This document shows positions 53,115-61,502 of a stretch of DNA of 64,000 nt, piece after piece. The translations under genes were made by a program, and so were the position numbers. The DNA comes from JAWKXU01 sp964468045 (GTDB taxonomy: Bacteria > Pseudomonadota > Alphaproteobacteria > Sphingomonadales > Sphingomonadaceae): positions 186,001 to 250,000 of the forward strand of contig CAYXTO010000002.1 in assembly GCA_964468045.1 (NCBI GenBank), read 5' to 3'. Position 1 is the stretch's first letter, and the number at the start of each line of letters is the position of its first letter. The notes below the pieces were generated by a model, which did no database searches, had not been told where the DNA came from, and saw nothing but the letters and a program-made list of their open reading frames with translations.

Positions 53115-53605
53115 TTCCCGAAATCGACGTCCAGCTTGCCGCCGTCGCCAAGTCGCTGGCGGACAATGTCCTGCCGGCGGTGGACCCCGCCAATGCGATA
53201 GCGGTGGAGCAACTCCATCTCGCGCTGGCGACCCTGGCCATCGTGCGCCAGCGCCTGCCCGATCTCCACGCCTATCTGCGCCGCGATCTGGCGGACAATA
53301 TCGCCCTGGCCCGGGCAATCGAGGCCGATGCCGCCGCAATCGCCGATAGCGAAGCGGTGCTTGCCTCGCCCGAATCCAGCCCGCAGCGGATCGAGGCGCA
53401 GGTGCGCGCGCTCAAGGAAGCGATCAGCGCCGCGATCGACAAGGCGCGTGGCACCCCGGCCGAAGCGGAGGTGGCCGCCGCCGTGCTGGCCGCGCAAGGG
53501 CCGATGATCCTGCGGATGCGCGCCTGGGCGATCGGCATGGGCTTCGAGCCCGATCCCTCGCAAATTCCCGACCTGACCGAACTCCTTGAGGACAAGCAGC
53601 CATGA
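53111..53605 (+). CDS. small alpha-helical protein of unknown function
   Basis: A 164-residue, alanine-rich, almost all-helical protein (VEQLHLALATLAIVRQRLPD, then VRALKEAISAAIDKARGT), probably a helical bundle. No metal, nucleotide or membrane motif is seen. ATGA overlaps on both sides tie it to the kinase and to the second AttH-like protein, so it is probably a partner subunit. I cannot name a family. Confidence 0.75.
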   Translation: MIPEIDVQLAAVAKSLADNVLPAVDPANAIAVEQLHLALATLAIVRQRLPDLHAYLRRDLADNIALARAIEADAAAIADSEAVLASPESSPQRIEAQVRALKEAISAAIDKARGTPAEAEVAAAVLAAQGPMILRMRAWAIGMGFEPDPSQIPDLTELLEDKQP

Positions 53606-54606
53606 TCGGCCCCGAAGACATCGAATATCACGTTCCCGAGGGGATCGATTACAAGTTCGCCGAGACCAACTACTTCATCGCGATGATCCCGGAAGAGCGC
53701 ATTCTGGCCACGTTCTACACCGTGACGCGCAAGGCGGTGGGCGTGTGCCTGGTCGATGTCGCGATCTATGGCTGCCTGTCCGACAATCGCGGCGAGATGC
53801 TCTATTACGACAGCCAGCAGCAGCTTCCCGCGCCGGAGCGCCTCTCCCGCTTCGAGACGCCGAACGGGATGAAGGTCCATGCCAACGACCCCCGCAACTA
53901 TACGCTGGATTACGTCGGCTTTGACGATACCGAGGCGCATCTGGAAGTGCGCGGGCTGACCGAGCCGTTCGACATCAACGATCCCCGGCACAGCCCCCAT
54001 GCCAAGCAGGATGCCAATGCGCGGGCCGAACAGTCCGGGCTGGGCACCGCCTACAGCAATCATTTCGACATGCCCTGCCACGTCACCGGCACGCTGCGGA
54101 TCAGGGGCAAGGACTACAAGGTCGATTGCATCTCCACCATGGACCACAGCTGGGGCGACCGCTGCGAGATCGGCCTGCGGTCGATGGCCTGGACCAATGC
54201 CAATTTCGGCGAGGATTACGGGCTGCACTGGATCAACAGCCTCGATTTCACGAAACCGGCGGGCGAGCAGGAGAAGCTCTCGCACGGCTATGTGTTCGAG
54301 AATGGCGAGCTCTATGGCCTCACCGACCTGCAGCTCAAGACCAACCGGCTCGGTTCCATCGCGGTCACCATCGATGCGGTCGCCACCGATGTGCGCGGCA
54401 AGCGGCATGTGTTGTATGGCTCCCCGCTCGTCGGCGCGCCGTGGTCCTGCTACACCAGCGTCATGCTCTATGTGGCGATGAGCCGCTGGATCACGGATGA
54501 TGGGCGGATCGGCCACGGCCTCAATATGGAGAACCATCCGCTGGACATGATGGCGCGGTTGCGCGGGCGGCGCTGGACCGCAGCGCCCGGCGCGATCTGC
54601 ACCTGA
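53602..54606 (+). CDS. CrtC/AttH-like (lipocalin-like) protein, paralogue 2
   Basis: A 334-residue paralogue of the first gene of the operon, sharing the DHSWG motif (STMDHSWGDRCEIG near 180) followed by MAWTNANFGEDYGLHWINS, and the late HGYVFENGELYGLTDLQLK. Overall identity to paralogue 1 is low, so they may form a heteromer or act on successive intermediates. It overlaps the helical protein by four bases and ends the operon. A GC-rich, palindrome-containing region follows. Confidence 0.75.
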   Translation: MIGPEDIEYHVPEGIDYKFAETNYFIAMIPEERILATFYTVTRKAVGVCLVDVAIYGCLSDNRGEMLYYDSQQQLPAPERLSRFETPNGMKVHANDPRNYTLDYVGFDDTEAHLEVRGLTEPFDINDPRHSPHAKQDANARAEQSGLGTAYSNHFDMPCHVTGTLRIRGKDYKVDCISTMDHSWGDRCEIGLRSMAWTNANFGEDYGLHWINSLDFTKPAGEQEKLSHGYVFENGELYGLTDLQLKTNRLGSIAVTIDAVATDVRGKRHVLYGSPLVGAPWSCYTSVMLYVAMSRWITDDGRIGHGLNMENHPLDMMARLRGRRWTAAPGAICT

Positions 54607-54940
54607 CCGGGCAAGCCTGCCCGCCCGGCCCGAAAAAATCGCTGCCCTGGCGAAAAACCTCCGCAGCGCGGGATACCGGCGGGGATTTTGTCATTATTCC
54701 ATGGTAGAGCATTTCCAGGTTGATCGTTTACGATCAACGGCTCGGAAAATGCGACCTCGGAAAAACGTGAGCGTTTCCGCACGATGTGGAAAGCTCCGGC
54801 ATTCCTGTGGTCTCGAAGAATGGGGCATGGCGAAGAAGCATGGCGTTTCGAAACATGGGCGATCTGACCGACCCTTGCCGGCGGGGGGCGGATTGCCCCA
54901 CATCGAAGAGCAGCCGGATCGAATCGACGGGAAAAATCGC
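54607..54940. other. 334-base intergenic region with a palindromic repeat
   Basis: Lies between the AttH-like operon and the second manC. It holds the hairpin element at 54709-54752 and a further weak inverted repeat near 54770-54790. The manC frame is open from 54701, but those 80 residues do not look like the enzyme. Confidence 0.55.
54709..54752. repeat. palindromic intergenic element, REP-like
   Basis: Core GTTGATCG-TTTA-CGATCAAC (54719-54738, perfect 8-base arms) inside imperfect outer arms GCATTTCC and GGAAAATGC. It resembles the short AGAGCATTT-type palindromes scattered in alphaproteobacterial genomes. Only one copy is seen in this window. Confidence 0.55.
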
Positions 54941-55969
54941 ATGAGCGGGATTGTTCCGGTTATCCTGTGCGGCGGCAGCGGCACCCGCCTCTGGCCTCGC
55001 AGCCGTGCGGCGAAGCCCAAGCCTTTCCTGCCGCTGGTCGGCGAAAGCACCCTGTTCGAGGCGACATTGCTGCGCTGCGCCGATGCGGCTCAATTCGCCC
55101 CGCCGCTGGTGGTGGCGGGCGCGGCCCATCTCGCCCATGTCGAAACCCAGGCGCCCAATGCCCGCGTGATCGTGGAGCCGGAGGCGAAGAACACCGCCGC
55201 CGCCATCGCCCTGGCCGCGCTATGCCTGCCGGGCGATGCGGTGATGCTGGTATGCCCCAGCGACCATCACATCGCGGATTGCGAGGCGTTCTCCCGCGCC
55301 GCCCTCGTCGCCGCCGGGCTGGCCCGGGAGGGGTGGTTGGTCGCCTTCGGCATCGCCGCCAGATCGCCGGAGACCGGCTTCGGCTATATCAAGCGGGGCG
55401 CCCCGATCGAGGGTGGCGGCTATCGGGTGGAACGCTTTGTCGAGAAGCCCGATCTCGCGACGGCCGAGAGCTTTCTGGCCGAGGGCGGCTACAGCTGGAA
55501 CGGCGGGCTGTTCGCCTTCCGCGCCGACAGCTATCTGAGTGAGCTTGAAACCTATCGTCCGGCACTGGCCGAAGCGGTGCGCGAGGCGGTGGAAAAGGGG
55601 TGGGATGATGGCTTGCGGTTCCATCCGGATGCCGCCGCCTTTGCCCGGATCGACGGGGAATCCGTCGATTATGCGGTGATGGAGGAAACCCGCCGCGCGG
55701 CGATGGTCCCCGCCGACATGGGCTGGTCGGATATCGGGAACTGGCTGGCCTTGCGCGATGCGCATGCGACGGATGCGGACGGCAATGTGGTGCACGGCCC
55801 CGCCGAGCTGGTCGACTGCCGCAATGTCATGGTGCAGAGCGACGGGCCGCGCGTTTCCGTCATCGGGCTGGATGATGTGGTGATCGTGGTGGATGGCGGG
55901 GAGATCCTGGTCACTTCCGCAGCCGGCGCGCAGAAGGTCGGCAAGCTTTCCGGGGCGGTCAACCAATGA
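54941..55969 (+). CDS. manC: mannose-1-phosphate guanylyltransferase, copy 2
   Basis: Second GDP-mannose pyrophosphorylase, 342 residues, with GGSGTRLWPRSRAAKPKPF at 11-29, AKNTAAAIALAALC, RFVEKPDLATAESFL and MGWSDIGNWLALRD. It differs from copy 1 (19444) throughout, so it is an old paralogue, and it keeps the PR.....KPF version of the signature. ATG 54941 follows GACGGGAAAAATCGC and begins four residues before the Rossmann strand. It overlaps manA copy 2 by four bases, forming a self-contained mannose activation pair outside the EPS locus. Confidence 0.92.
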   Translation: MSGIVPVILCGGSGTRLWPRSRAAKPKPFLPLVGESTLFEATLLRCADAAQFAPPLVVAGAAHLAHVETQAPNARVIVEPEAKNTAAAIALAALCLPGDAVMLVCPSDHHIADCEAFSRAALVAAGLAREGWLVAFGIAARSPETGFGYIKRGAPIEGGGYRVERFVEKPDLATAESFLAEGGYSWNGGLFAFRADSYLSELETYRPALAEAVREAVEKGWDDGLRFHPDAAAFARIDGESVDYAVMEETRRAAMVPADMGWSDIGNWLALRDAHATDADGNVVHGPAELVDCRNVMVQSDGPRVSVIGLDDVVIVVDGGEILVTSAAGAQKVGKLSGAVNQ

Positions 55970-56781
55970 GCCTGCTGCCGACCCGCATGGTGGAAAAGCC
56001 GTGGGGGATGGATGTGTTGCCCCCACCGTTTCAGGCGCCCGAGGGGCAGCGGATCGGTGAAATCTGGTTCGAACCGCCGGCGGAAATGCCCGAACTGCTG
56101 GTGAAATATATCTTCGCCAGCGAGAAGCTGTCAGTCCAGACGCATCCTTCCGACGCGCAGACCGAGGCGGCCGGTCTTGGCCGCCAGGGCAAGGAGGAAT
56201 GCTGGCTGGTGATCGACGCGCAGCCCGGCGCGGCGCTGGGCATCGGCTTTGCGCAAGAGATCGGCGCGGAGGCGATGCGCGTGGCGGCACTGGACGGCAG
56301 CATCGAGCATCTGCTGGTCTGGCATCCGGTGCGCCCGGGCGATTTCTTCTACATTCCCGCCAATACGGTGCATGCCATTGGCGGCGGGGTCGGCCTGATC
56401 GAGGTCCAGCAGAACAGCGACATCACCTATCGCCTCTATGATTACGGGCGGCCGCGCGAATTGCATCTGGAGGAAGGGATAGCGGTGGCGAAGGGCGGGC
56501 CGCATGATCCGGCGCTGCGCCGCCATCTGCCCGAGCATGGCAGCCTGGCGCTGGTCGATGGGCTGTATTTCCGGCTGGATCGAGTGGATGGCCTGCCCGA
56601 TGCCGCGCTTGCCGCCCGCTATCCGGGCGAATTGCTGCTGATTCCGCGCTCCGGCGCGTTCCGTGTCGAAGGCGACAGGGTGGAGCCGGGGCAATGCGCG
56701 CTGGCTGGCGGCATCGCGGAGGTCACCTTCGACGATGCCGGCTCCTGCCTGATCGCGCAGCCGGTCAAGCCGGCCGGCTAG
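55966..56781 (+). CDS. manA: mannose-6-phosphate isomerase, class I, copy 2
   Basis: A 271-residue cupin isomerase parallel to the copy at 48992: EKPWGMDVLPPPF, KLSVQTHPSDAQTEAAG, DFFYIPANTVHAIGGGV and LYDYGRPRELHLEE. Its start overlaps the manC stop (ATGA), so the two are co-translated. It is convergent with ligD, with only three bases between the stops, so any terminator would lie inside coding sequence. Confidence 0.92.
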   Translation: MSLLPTRMVEKPWGMDVLPPPFQAPEGQRIGEIWFEPPAEMPELLVKYIFASEKLSVQTHPSDAQTEAAGLGRQGKEECWLVIDAQPGAALGIGFAQEIGAEAMRVAALDGSIEHLLVWHPVRPGDFFYIPANTVHAIGGGVGLIEVQQNSDITYRLYDYGRPRELHLEEGIAVAKGGPHDPALRRHLPEHGSLALVDGLYFRLDRVDGLPDAALAARYPGELLLIPRSGAFRVEGDRVEPGQCALAGGIAEVTFDDAGSCLIAQPVKPAG

Positions 56782-56784
56782 CAG

Positions 56785-59316
56785 TCAGATTTCCGGCAGG
56801 CGCTGCTCGGCAAAGCCCCACCCGGCCAGCGCCTTGCCCTGGGCGCGGTGCAGCAGTTCCTTCGCATCGCCGATGGAGAAGGGATGGGCGTCCTTCTGGG
56901 ATTTCAGCTCATCCCATGTGATCGGCACGGCCACCGGCGCCTGGTTGCGGGACCGCGCGGAATAGGGGACCACGGCGGTCGATCCGCGCTGGTTGCGCAG
57001 CCAGTCGATGAAGATCTTCCCCTTGCGCTTGGCCTTGCTCATGGTGGCGGTGAAGCGGTCCGGCTCGGCCAGCGCCATGGCCTCGGCAAACCGGCGCGCG
57101 AAATCCTTGTGCGTTTCCCAGTCGTGTCCGCGCGTGAGTGGGACGATGATATGGACGCCCTTTCCGCCCGACAGCATGGCGAAGCTGGTAAGGCCGAGGC
57201 CGGTGAGACGGGTATGGATGTCCCGGGCCGCCTGCTTCACATCCCCGAAATCCAGCCCGACGTCGGGGTCGAGATCGAAGATCATCCGGTCCGGCGCTTC
57301 CACATCGTCACTGCGGCTGCCCCAGCCGTGGAATTCGATGGTGCCCATCTGGACGCAGGCCAGAATGCCCGCCGCATCCTCGATATAGATATAATCCTCC
57401 GTACCCCCATCCTTCTCCTTGATCGGCACATGGTGGACATGCGGGCCGAACGATCCGCTGTCATGCTTCTGGAAGAAGCATTTCTTCGCCCGGCCTTGCG
57501 GGCAGCGGACCAGGCTGATCGGGCGGCGCGCGGCGAACGGCAGCATCAGCGGGGCGATGGCGGCGTAATAATCCGCCAGATCGCCCTTGGTCTCGCCGCT
57601 TTCGGGAAAGATCACGCGCTCGCGATTGGAAATCGTCACATCGGCTTCCGGCTGTTCGGCCGGGAGCGTCTCGGGTTTCTCGGGCTTCACCTCGCTCACC
57701 TCCTTGTCGGGGCGCAGGCCGAGATAGCTGGCATGGCGGACCCGGCCTTCCGCCGTGAATTCCGCGAACGCGACTTCCGCGACCAGCGTCGGAGCCAGCC
57801 AGGCGACGCCGCGCGCCTCGGCCCGCTCGACCTCCACCGGCGCGGTCTTGCGCTCCAGCCGCGCGAATTTCCCGGCGAGCTCCTCCATCGCATCGCTGTC
57901 GAAGCCGGTGCCGACCTTTCCCTTGTACACCAGCTTCCCACCATCGTTCTGCGCCAGCAGCAGCGAGGCGAAAACCCGTCCTTTCGCCTTGGAGCGGGAA
58001 TAGCCCACGATCACGAATTCCTGCCGCCGCGTGCATTTGACCTTGGTCCAGGCCTTGGTCCGGACGCCGCGATAGGGGGCGTCGATCTTCTTGGAGATGA
58101 TCCCTTCCTGCCCGGCGTCGCACATGGCGCGGAAAAGCTTCTCGCCCGCGCCGATGACATGGTCGGCCACATGGACCGGCGGTTCGGCCCCGGCCAGCAG
58201 CGCCTCCAGCCTCTCCTTGCGCTCGATGTTGGGCAGGGACGCCAGGTCCTCGCCATTAAGTTCGAGCAGGTCGAACGCATGGAAGGCGAGATGGTCGGCC
58301 CTGCCCTGCTGCCCGTGGCCGCGCTTCAGGATCGCCTGCAGCGAGGAGAAATCGGGGTTCCCGTCCTTGGCGTAGGCGACGATCTCCCCGTCGATCAGGC
58401 ACGGCGGCAGGTCCAGCGCGGCAATGGCCTCGACCAGCGGGCCGAACTTGGCGGTCCAGTCCTTCCCGTTGCGGGTGTTGATGAGCACCTTGCCGCCCGC
58501 GACCGAAACCATGGCCCGGTAACCATCGAACTTGATCTCGTGCATCCAGCCGTTTCCGGCGGGAACATTGTCGACCAGCGTGGCGAGTTGCGGTGTGCGG
58601 AACTTTGGCGGGGCTGAAGTCGGCTTGCGGCCCCCTCGGTTCCGCTTGGCCTGCCTTAGGTTCCGTTCTGCGGCCCTTGTCATCTGTTCGGCGAATGCGC
58701 CGGATTCCTTGCCTTGCAGCGAATATTCCCCGGCCCTGTCGGCCGCGATCTCATCCATCGAGCGGCCGGTCAGCACGCTGGTCAGGTTCCGCTCGACCAG
58801 CGCATCGCCTTCACCCGCGTCAGCATCCGCGATCTTGCGCAGCAGCCAGTTCTCACGCTTTTCTCCCGGTCTTCCCTTCATCCGCACCAGCAGCCATTCG
58901 CCCTTCATCCGCTCCCCGTCCAAGGTGAAATGGAGATGGCCCTCGTCGATATCGCTGGCGCTCTTGCCTTCGATCGGCGCCCAGGTTCCGCGGTCCCACA
59001 GCATCACGCTGCCGCCGCCGTATTCCCCCTTGGGAATGCTGCCCTCGAATTCCGCATAGGCGAGCGGATGATCCTCGGTGCGGACCGCTAACCGCTTGAT
59101 GTCGGGATCATTGGATGGCCCCTTGGTGACGGCCCAGCTTTTCAGCACCCCATCCACTTCCAGCCGGAAATCCCAATGCAGCCGGGTTGCGGCGTGCTTC
59201 TGGACGATGAAGCGGTTGCCGCCCGTGCCCGAAGCCTTCTTCCCGGCCGGTTCGGCGGTCTTCGCGAAATCCCGCTTGCGGTTGTATTCCGCCAGGGGAT
59301 CGGCCGCACGGCTCAT
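56785..59316 (-). CDS. ligD: non-homologous end-joining DNA ligase D
   Basis: Multidomain repair enzyme of 843 residues working with Ku at double-strand breaks. The order is phosphoesterase (N-terminal; FIVQKHAATRLHWDFRLEV and SIPKGEYGGGSVMLWD), ATP-dependent ligase in the middle (EIKFDGYRAMV, with the catalytic lysine in KFDG) and polymerase/primase at the C-terminus (NRERVIFPESGETKGDLADYY, FDLDPDVGLDFGDV, MLSGGKGVHII). This is the PE-Lig-Pol order, common in alphaproteobacteria. It overlaps the Ku gene by four bases. Confidence 0.95.
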   Translation of the reverse strand: MSRAADPLAEYNRKRDFAKTAEPAGKKASGTGGNRFIVQKHAATRLHWDFRLEVDGVLKSWAVTKGPSNDPDIKRLAVRTEDHPLAYAEFEGSIPKGEYGGGSVMLWDRGTWAPIEGKSASDIDEGHLHFTLDGERMKGEWLLVRMKGRPGEKRENWLLRKIADADAGEGDALVERNLTSVLTGRSMDEIAADRAGEYSLQGKESGAFAEQMTRAAERNLRQAKRNRGGRKPTSAPPKFRTPQLATLVDNVPAGNGWMHEIKFDGYRAMVSVAGGKVLINTRNGKDWTAKFGPLVEAIAALDLPPCLIDGEIVAYAKDGNPDFSSLQAILKRGHGQQGRADHLAFHAFDLLELNGEDLASLPNIERKERLEALLAGAEPPVHVADHVIGAGEKLFRAMCDAGQEGIISKKIDAPYRGVRTKAWTKVKCTRRQEFVIVGYSRSKAKGRVFASLLLAQNDGGKLVYKGKVGTGFDSDAMEELAGKFARLERKTAPVEVERAEARGVAWLAPTLVAEVAFAEFTAEGRVRHASYLGLRPDKEVSEVKPEKPETLPAEQPEADVTISNRERVIFPESGETKGDLADYYAAIAPLMLPFAARRPISLVRCPQGRAKKCFFQKHDSGSFGPHVHHVPIKEKDGGTEDYIYIEDAAGILACVQMGTIEFHGWGSRSDDVEAPDRMIFDLDPDVGLDFGDVKQAARDIHTRLTGLGLTSFAMLSGGKGVHIIVPLTRGHDWETHKDFARRFAEAMALAEPDRFTATMSKAKRKGKIFIDWLRNQRGSTAVVPYSARSRNQAPVAVPITWDELKSQKDAHPFSIGDAKELLHRAQGKALAGWGFAEQRLPEI

Positions 59317-60155
59317 GCCCGCTTGCGGCGCGTGCCGCCCTTTTTGGCCGCAGGCTTCCCGCCTTTGTCCTGCCCTACCGATTTCTTGAGCGCGGCCATC
59401 AGGTCGATGACGTTGGAGCCGCCCGATGGCGCCGGCTCCTCGACATCTTCCAGGATCTTCCTGCCCTTGGCCCTGGCTTTCTTGTCGATGAGTTTCCTGA
59501 GGGCATCGACATAGCGGTCATGGAATTCGACCGGGTCGAAGGGCGCGGTCTTCTGCTCGATCAGGGCGGTGGCGAGATCCAGCAATTCCTTCTGCGGCTT
59601 GTCCCTGCCGATCTCCGAGAAATAGCTCTGCGCGCGCCTGACTTCGTCGGCATAGCGCAGCACTTCCAGAACCAGCCCCTTGCCGCAGGGCTTGAGCGCG
59701 ACGAGCTGTTCCCGCCCGCGCACGGACAGCTGGCCGAGGCCGACCTTGCGCGATTGGTGCAAGGCTTCGCGCAGCACGATGTAGGCTTCCTCGGCCAGTT
59801 CATCGGCCGGCACCACGAAATAGGGCTTCTCGAAATAGAGCACGTCGATCTCGTGCTGTTCCACGAACTGGACAAGCTCGAGGGTCCGCTTGCTTTCGAT
59901 CCGGGCCGCTTCGATCTCGTCGTCATCGAGCAGCACATAATTCCCTTTCGAGACTTCGTAGCCCCGGATGATGTCGTCGCGGTCCACGGGGCCAATGCCC
60001 TGGACGACTTTCTCATACGAAACCGGCTTGCCGCTCGGCTCGTGGATCTGCCGGAAACTGATCGATGCGCCCGATTTCACCGCCGGATAGATTTCTACCG
60101 GGATGGAAACCAGGGCGAGCCTGATCTGCCCCTGCCAATATGCGCGTGCCGCCAT
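59313..60155 (-). CDS. ku: non-homologous end-joining protein Ku
   Basis: Bacterial Ku homodimer subunit of 280 residues that binds DNA ends and recruits LigD. It opens MAARAYWQGQIRLALVSIPV, followed by ISFRQIHEPSGKPVSYEKVV, the barrel region DVLYFEKPYFVVP and a basic, lysine-rich C-terminal tail (KPAAKKGGTRRKRA). ATG 60155 is the family start; a longer in-frame opening to 60209 is unneeded. It is the first gene of the ku-ligD operon. Confidence 0.94.
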   Translation of the reverse strand: MAARAYWQGQIRLALVSIPVEIYPAVKSGASISFRQIHEPSGKPVSYEKVVQGIGPVDRDDIIRGYEVSKGNYVLLDDDEIEAARIESKRTLELVQFVEQHEIDVLYFEKPYFVVPADELAEEAYIVLREALHQSRKVGLGQLSVRGREQLVALKPCGKGLVLEVLRYADEVRRAQSYFSEIGRDKPQKELLDLATALIEQKTAPFDPVEFHDRYVDALRKLIDKKARAKGRKILEDVEEPAPSGGSNVIDLMAALKKSVGQDKGGKPAAKKGGTRRKRA

Positions 60156-60250
60156 GCGATGCTCCCTTCGCAGGGTAAATCGCCCGGAGGGCCCGGCAGG
60201 TTCCGGCAAAGCCCGTTTTTATCTCGCTGTTATCCGCTTTCGGCCGGCCT

Positions 60251-61147
60251 TCAAGCAGGGGGCAGGAACAGATGCTGCTCCGCCTTCACCGTATCGCGCA
60301 GCCAGTTCATCATCGCACGAACCTGCGGATAGGTGGAGGTTTCCTTGTGCGCCACCAGCCAGAAGCTGCGCAATATCCGCAATTCCGGCAATATGGGAGC
60401 GAGCGTTCGGTCCATCGCGCCGATGAAATGGGGCAGGACGCCGATGCCGGCGCCGGCCGCGATCATCCGGTGCTGGGCATTGATGCTGGAAGAACGGAGC
60501 ATCACCGGGCCGGCATTGGGGATTTCGTCCAGATAGCGTAATTCCGGCGCATAGACGATGTCCGGGACATAGCCGATGAGGCGATGTCCCACGAGCGTTT
60601 CCCGCCGGTCGATCGGTCCCGCTTCGGCAAGATAGGCGTGCGAGGCATATAGCCCGAGTGCATAATCGGTGAGCTTGCGGGTCACCAGCGGCCCCTTGCG
60701 CGGCAGCGCCAGCAGCACGGCCAGGTCGGTTTCCCGCCTGGTCGGGTTGAGGAAGCCGCTATTGGCGACCAGGTCCACCGAGACCGCGGGGTATCGATCG
60801 GCGAAGTCCCCGATCCTGCGGGCCACGAACCAGCTGCCGAAACCTTCCGCGACACTGAGCCTGACCGTCCCGGTGAGATCGGCCACCGCATCCCTTGCGC
60901 CGCCGACCTGCCGCGCTTCCACGGCGATGCGTTCCATCGCGCGTGCTTTCCGCAGCAGCCGTTCGCCGGCGGGGGTAAGGACGAAGCCGCTTGGCAGATG
61001 TTCGAACAGGCGCGCTTCGACCGCCCGCTCCAGCTTCTGGATGCGGCGGCCCACGGTGGTGGGATCGGTGCGCAGGAGGGCGCCCGCGCGCGCCAGCGTG
61101 CCATGCTCGGCCACAGCCAGGAAAAATGGCAGGTCGCCCCAGTCCAT
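60251..61147 (-). CDS. LysR family transcriptional regulator
   Basis: A 298-residue LysR-type regulator with the N-terminal winged helix (DLPFFLAVAEHGTLARAGAL, DPTTVGRRIQKLERAVEARL) and the periplasmic-binding-like effector domain (TVRLSVAEGFGSWFVARRIG onward). ATG 61147 follows AGGT; ATG 61156 three codons earlier is possible. The frame is open to 61597 but that extension is not LysR-like. It is divergent from the acylating aldehyde dehydrogenase at 61503, its likely target. Confidence 0.9.
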   Translation of the reverse strand: MDWGDLPFFLAVAEHGTLARAGALLRTDPTTVGRRIQKLERAVEARLFEHLPSGFVLTPAGERLLRKARAMERIAVEARQVGGARDAVADLTGTVRLSVAEGFGSWFVARRIGDFADRYPAVSVDLVANSGFLNPTRRETDLAVLLALPRKGPLVTRKLTDYALGLYASHAYLAEAGPIDRRETLVGHRLIGYVPDIVYAPELRYLDEIPNAGPVMLRSSSINAQHRMIAAGAGIGVLPHFIGAMDRTLAPILPELRILRSFWLVAHKETSTYPQVRAMMNWLRDTVKAEQHLFLPPA

Positions 61148-61502
61148 TACCTGCATATATGCAGCCAGGCGCGGCGAATCTAGCGCTTGATTGCAGCGCT
61201 GGCCCATCCCATCTGCGCCGGAAGACCGCATGAACAGGGTCTTGTGTGCTGGGATGGACGCGTTGCCTCGGGTCGAGCGCCGCGATTGCGCCCCGAAAGC
61301 CCCGCTCTCGCTTGTCAGCGGGGCAGTGGGCTGGCATGGGCAGGATCGCAGGAAGGCTGGAGAGAGTCGCTTCCAAACCGAAGCGGCGGATGGCGATGGA
61401 TGCGCGGCCCCGGGTGCGCAAGTTGCCTTTTTCGGCGCTTGAACGGGATTTGCATTGGATGGCTGCGGTTCCCGGCAGCTTTTGGAACACGAGGAAGACG
61501 CT
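61148..61502. other. 355-base divergent intergenic region
   Basis: Separates the LysR gene from the aldehyde dehydrogenase. Several overlapping short frames exist, but none has a ribosome-binding site or family similarity. I see no clear T-N11-A box that I would single out. Confidence 0.5.
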
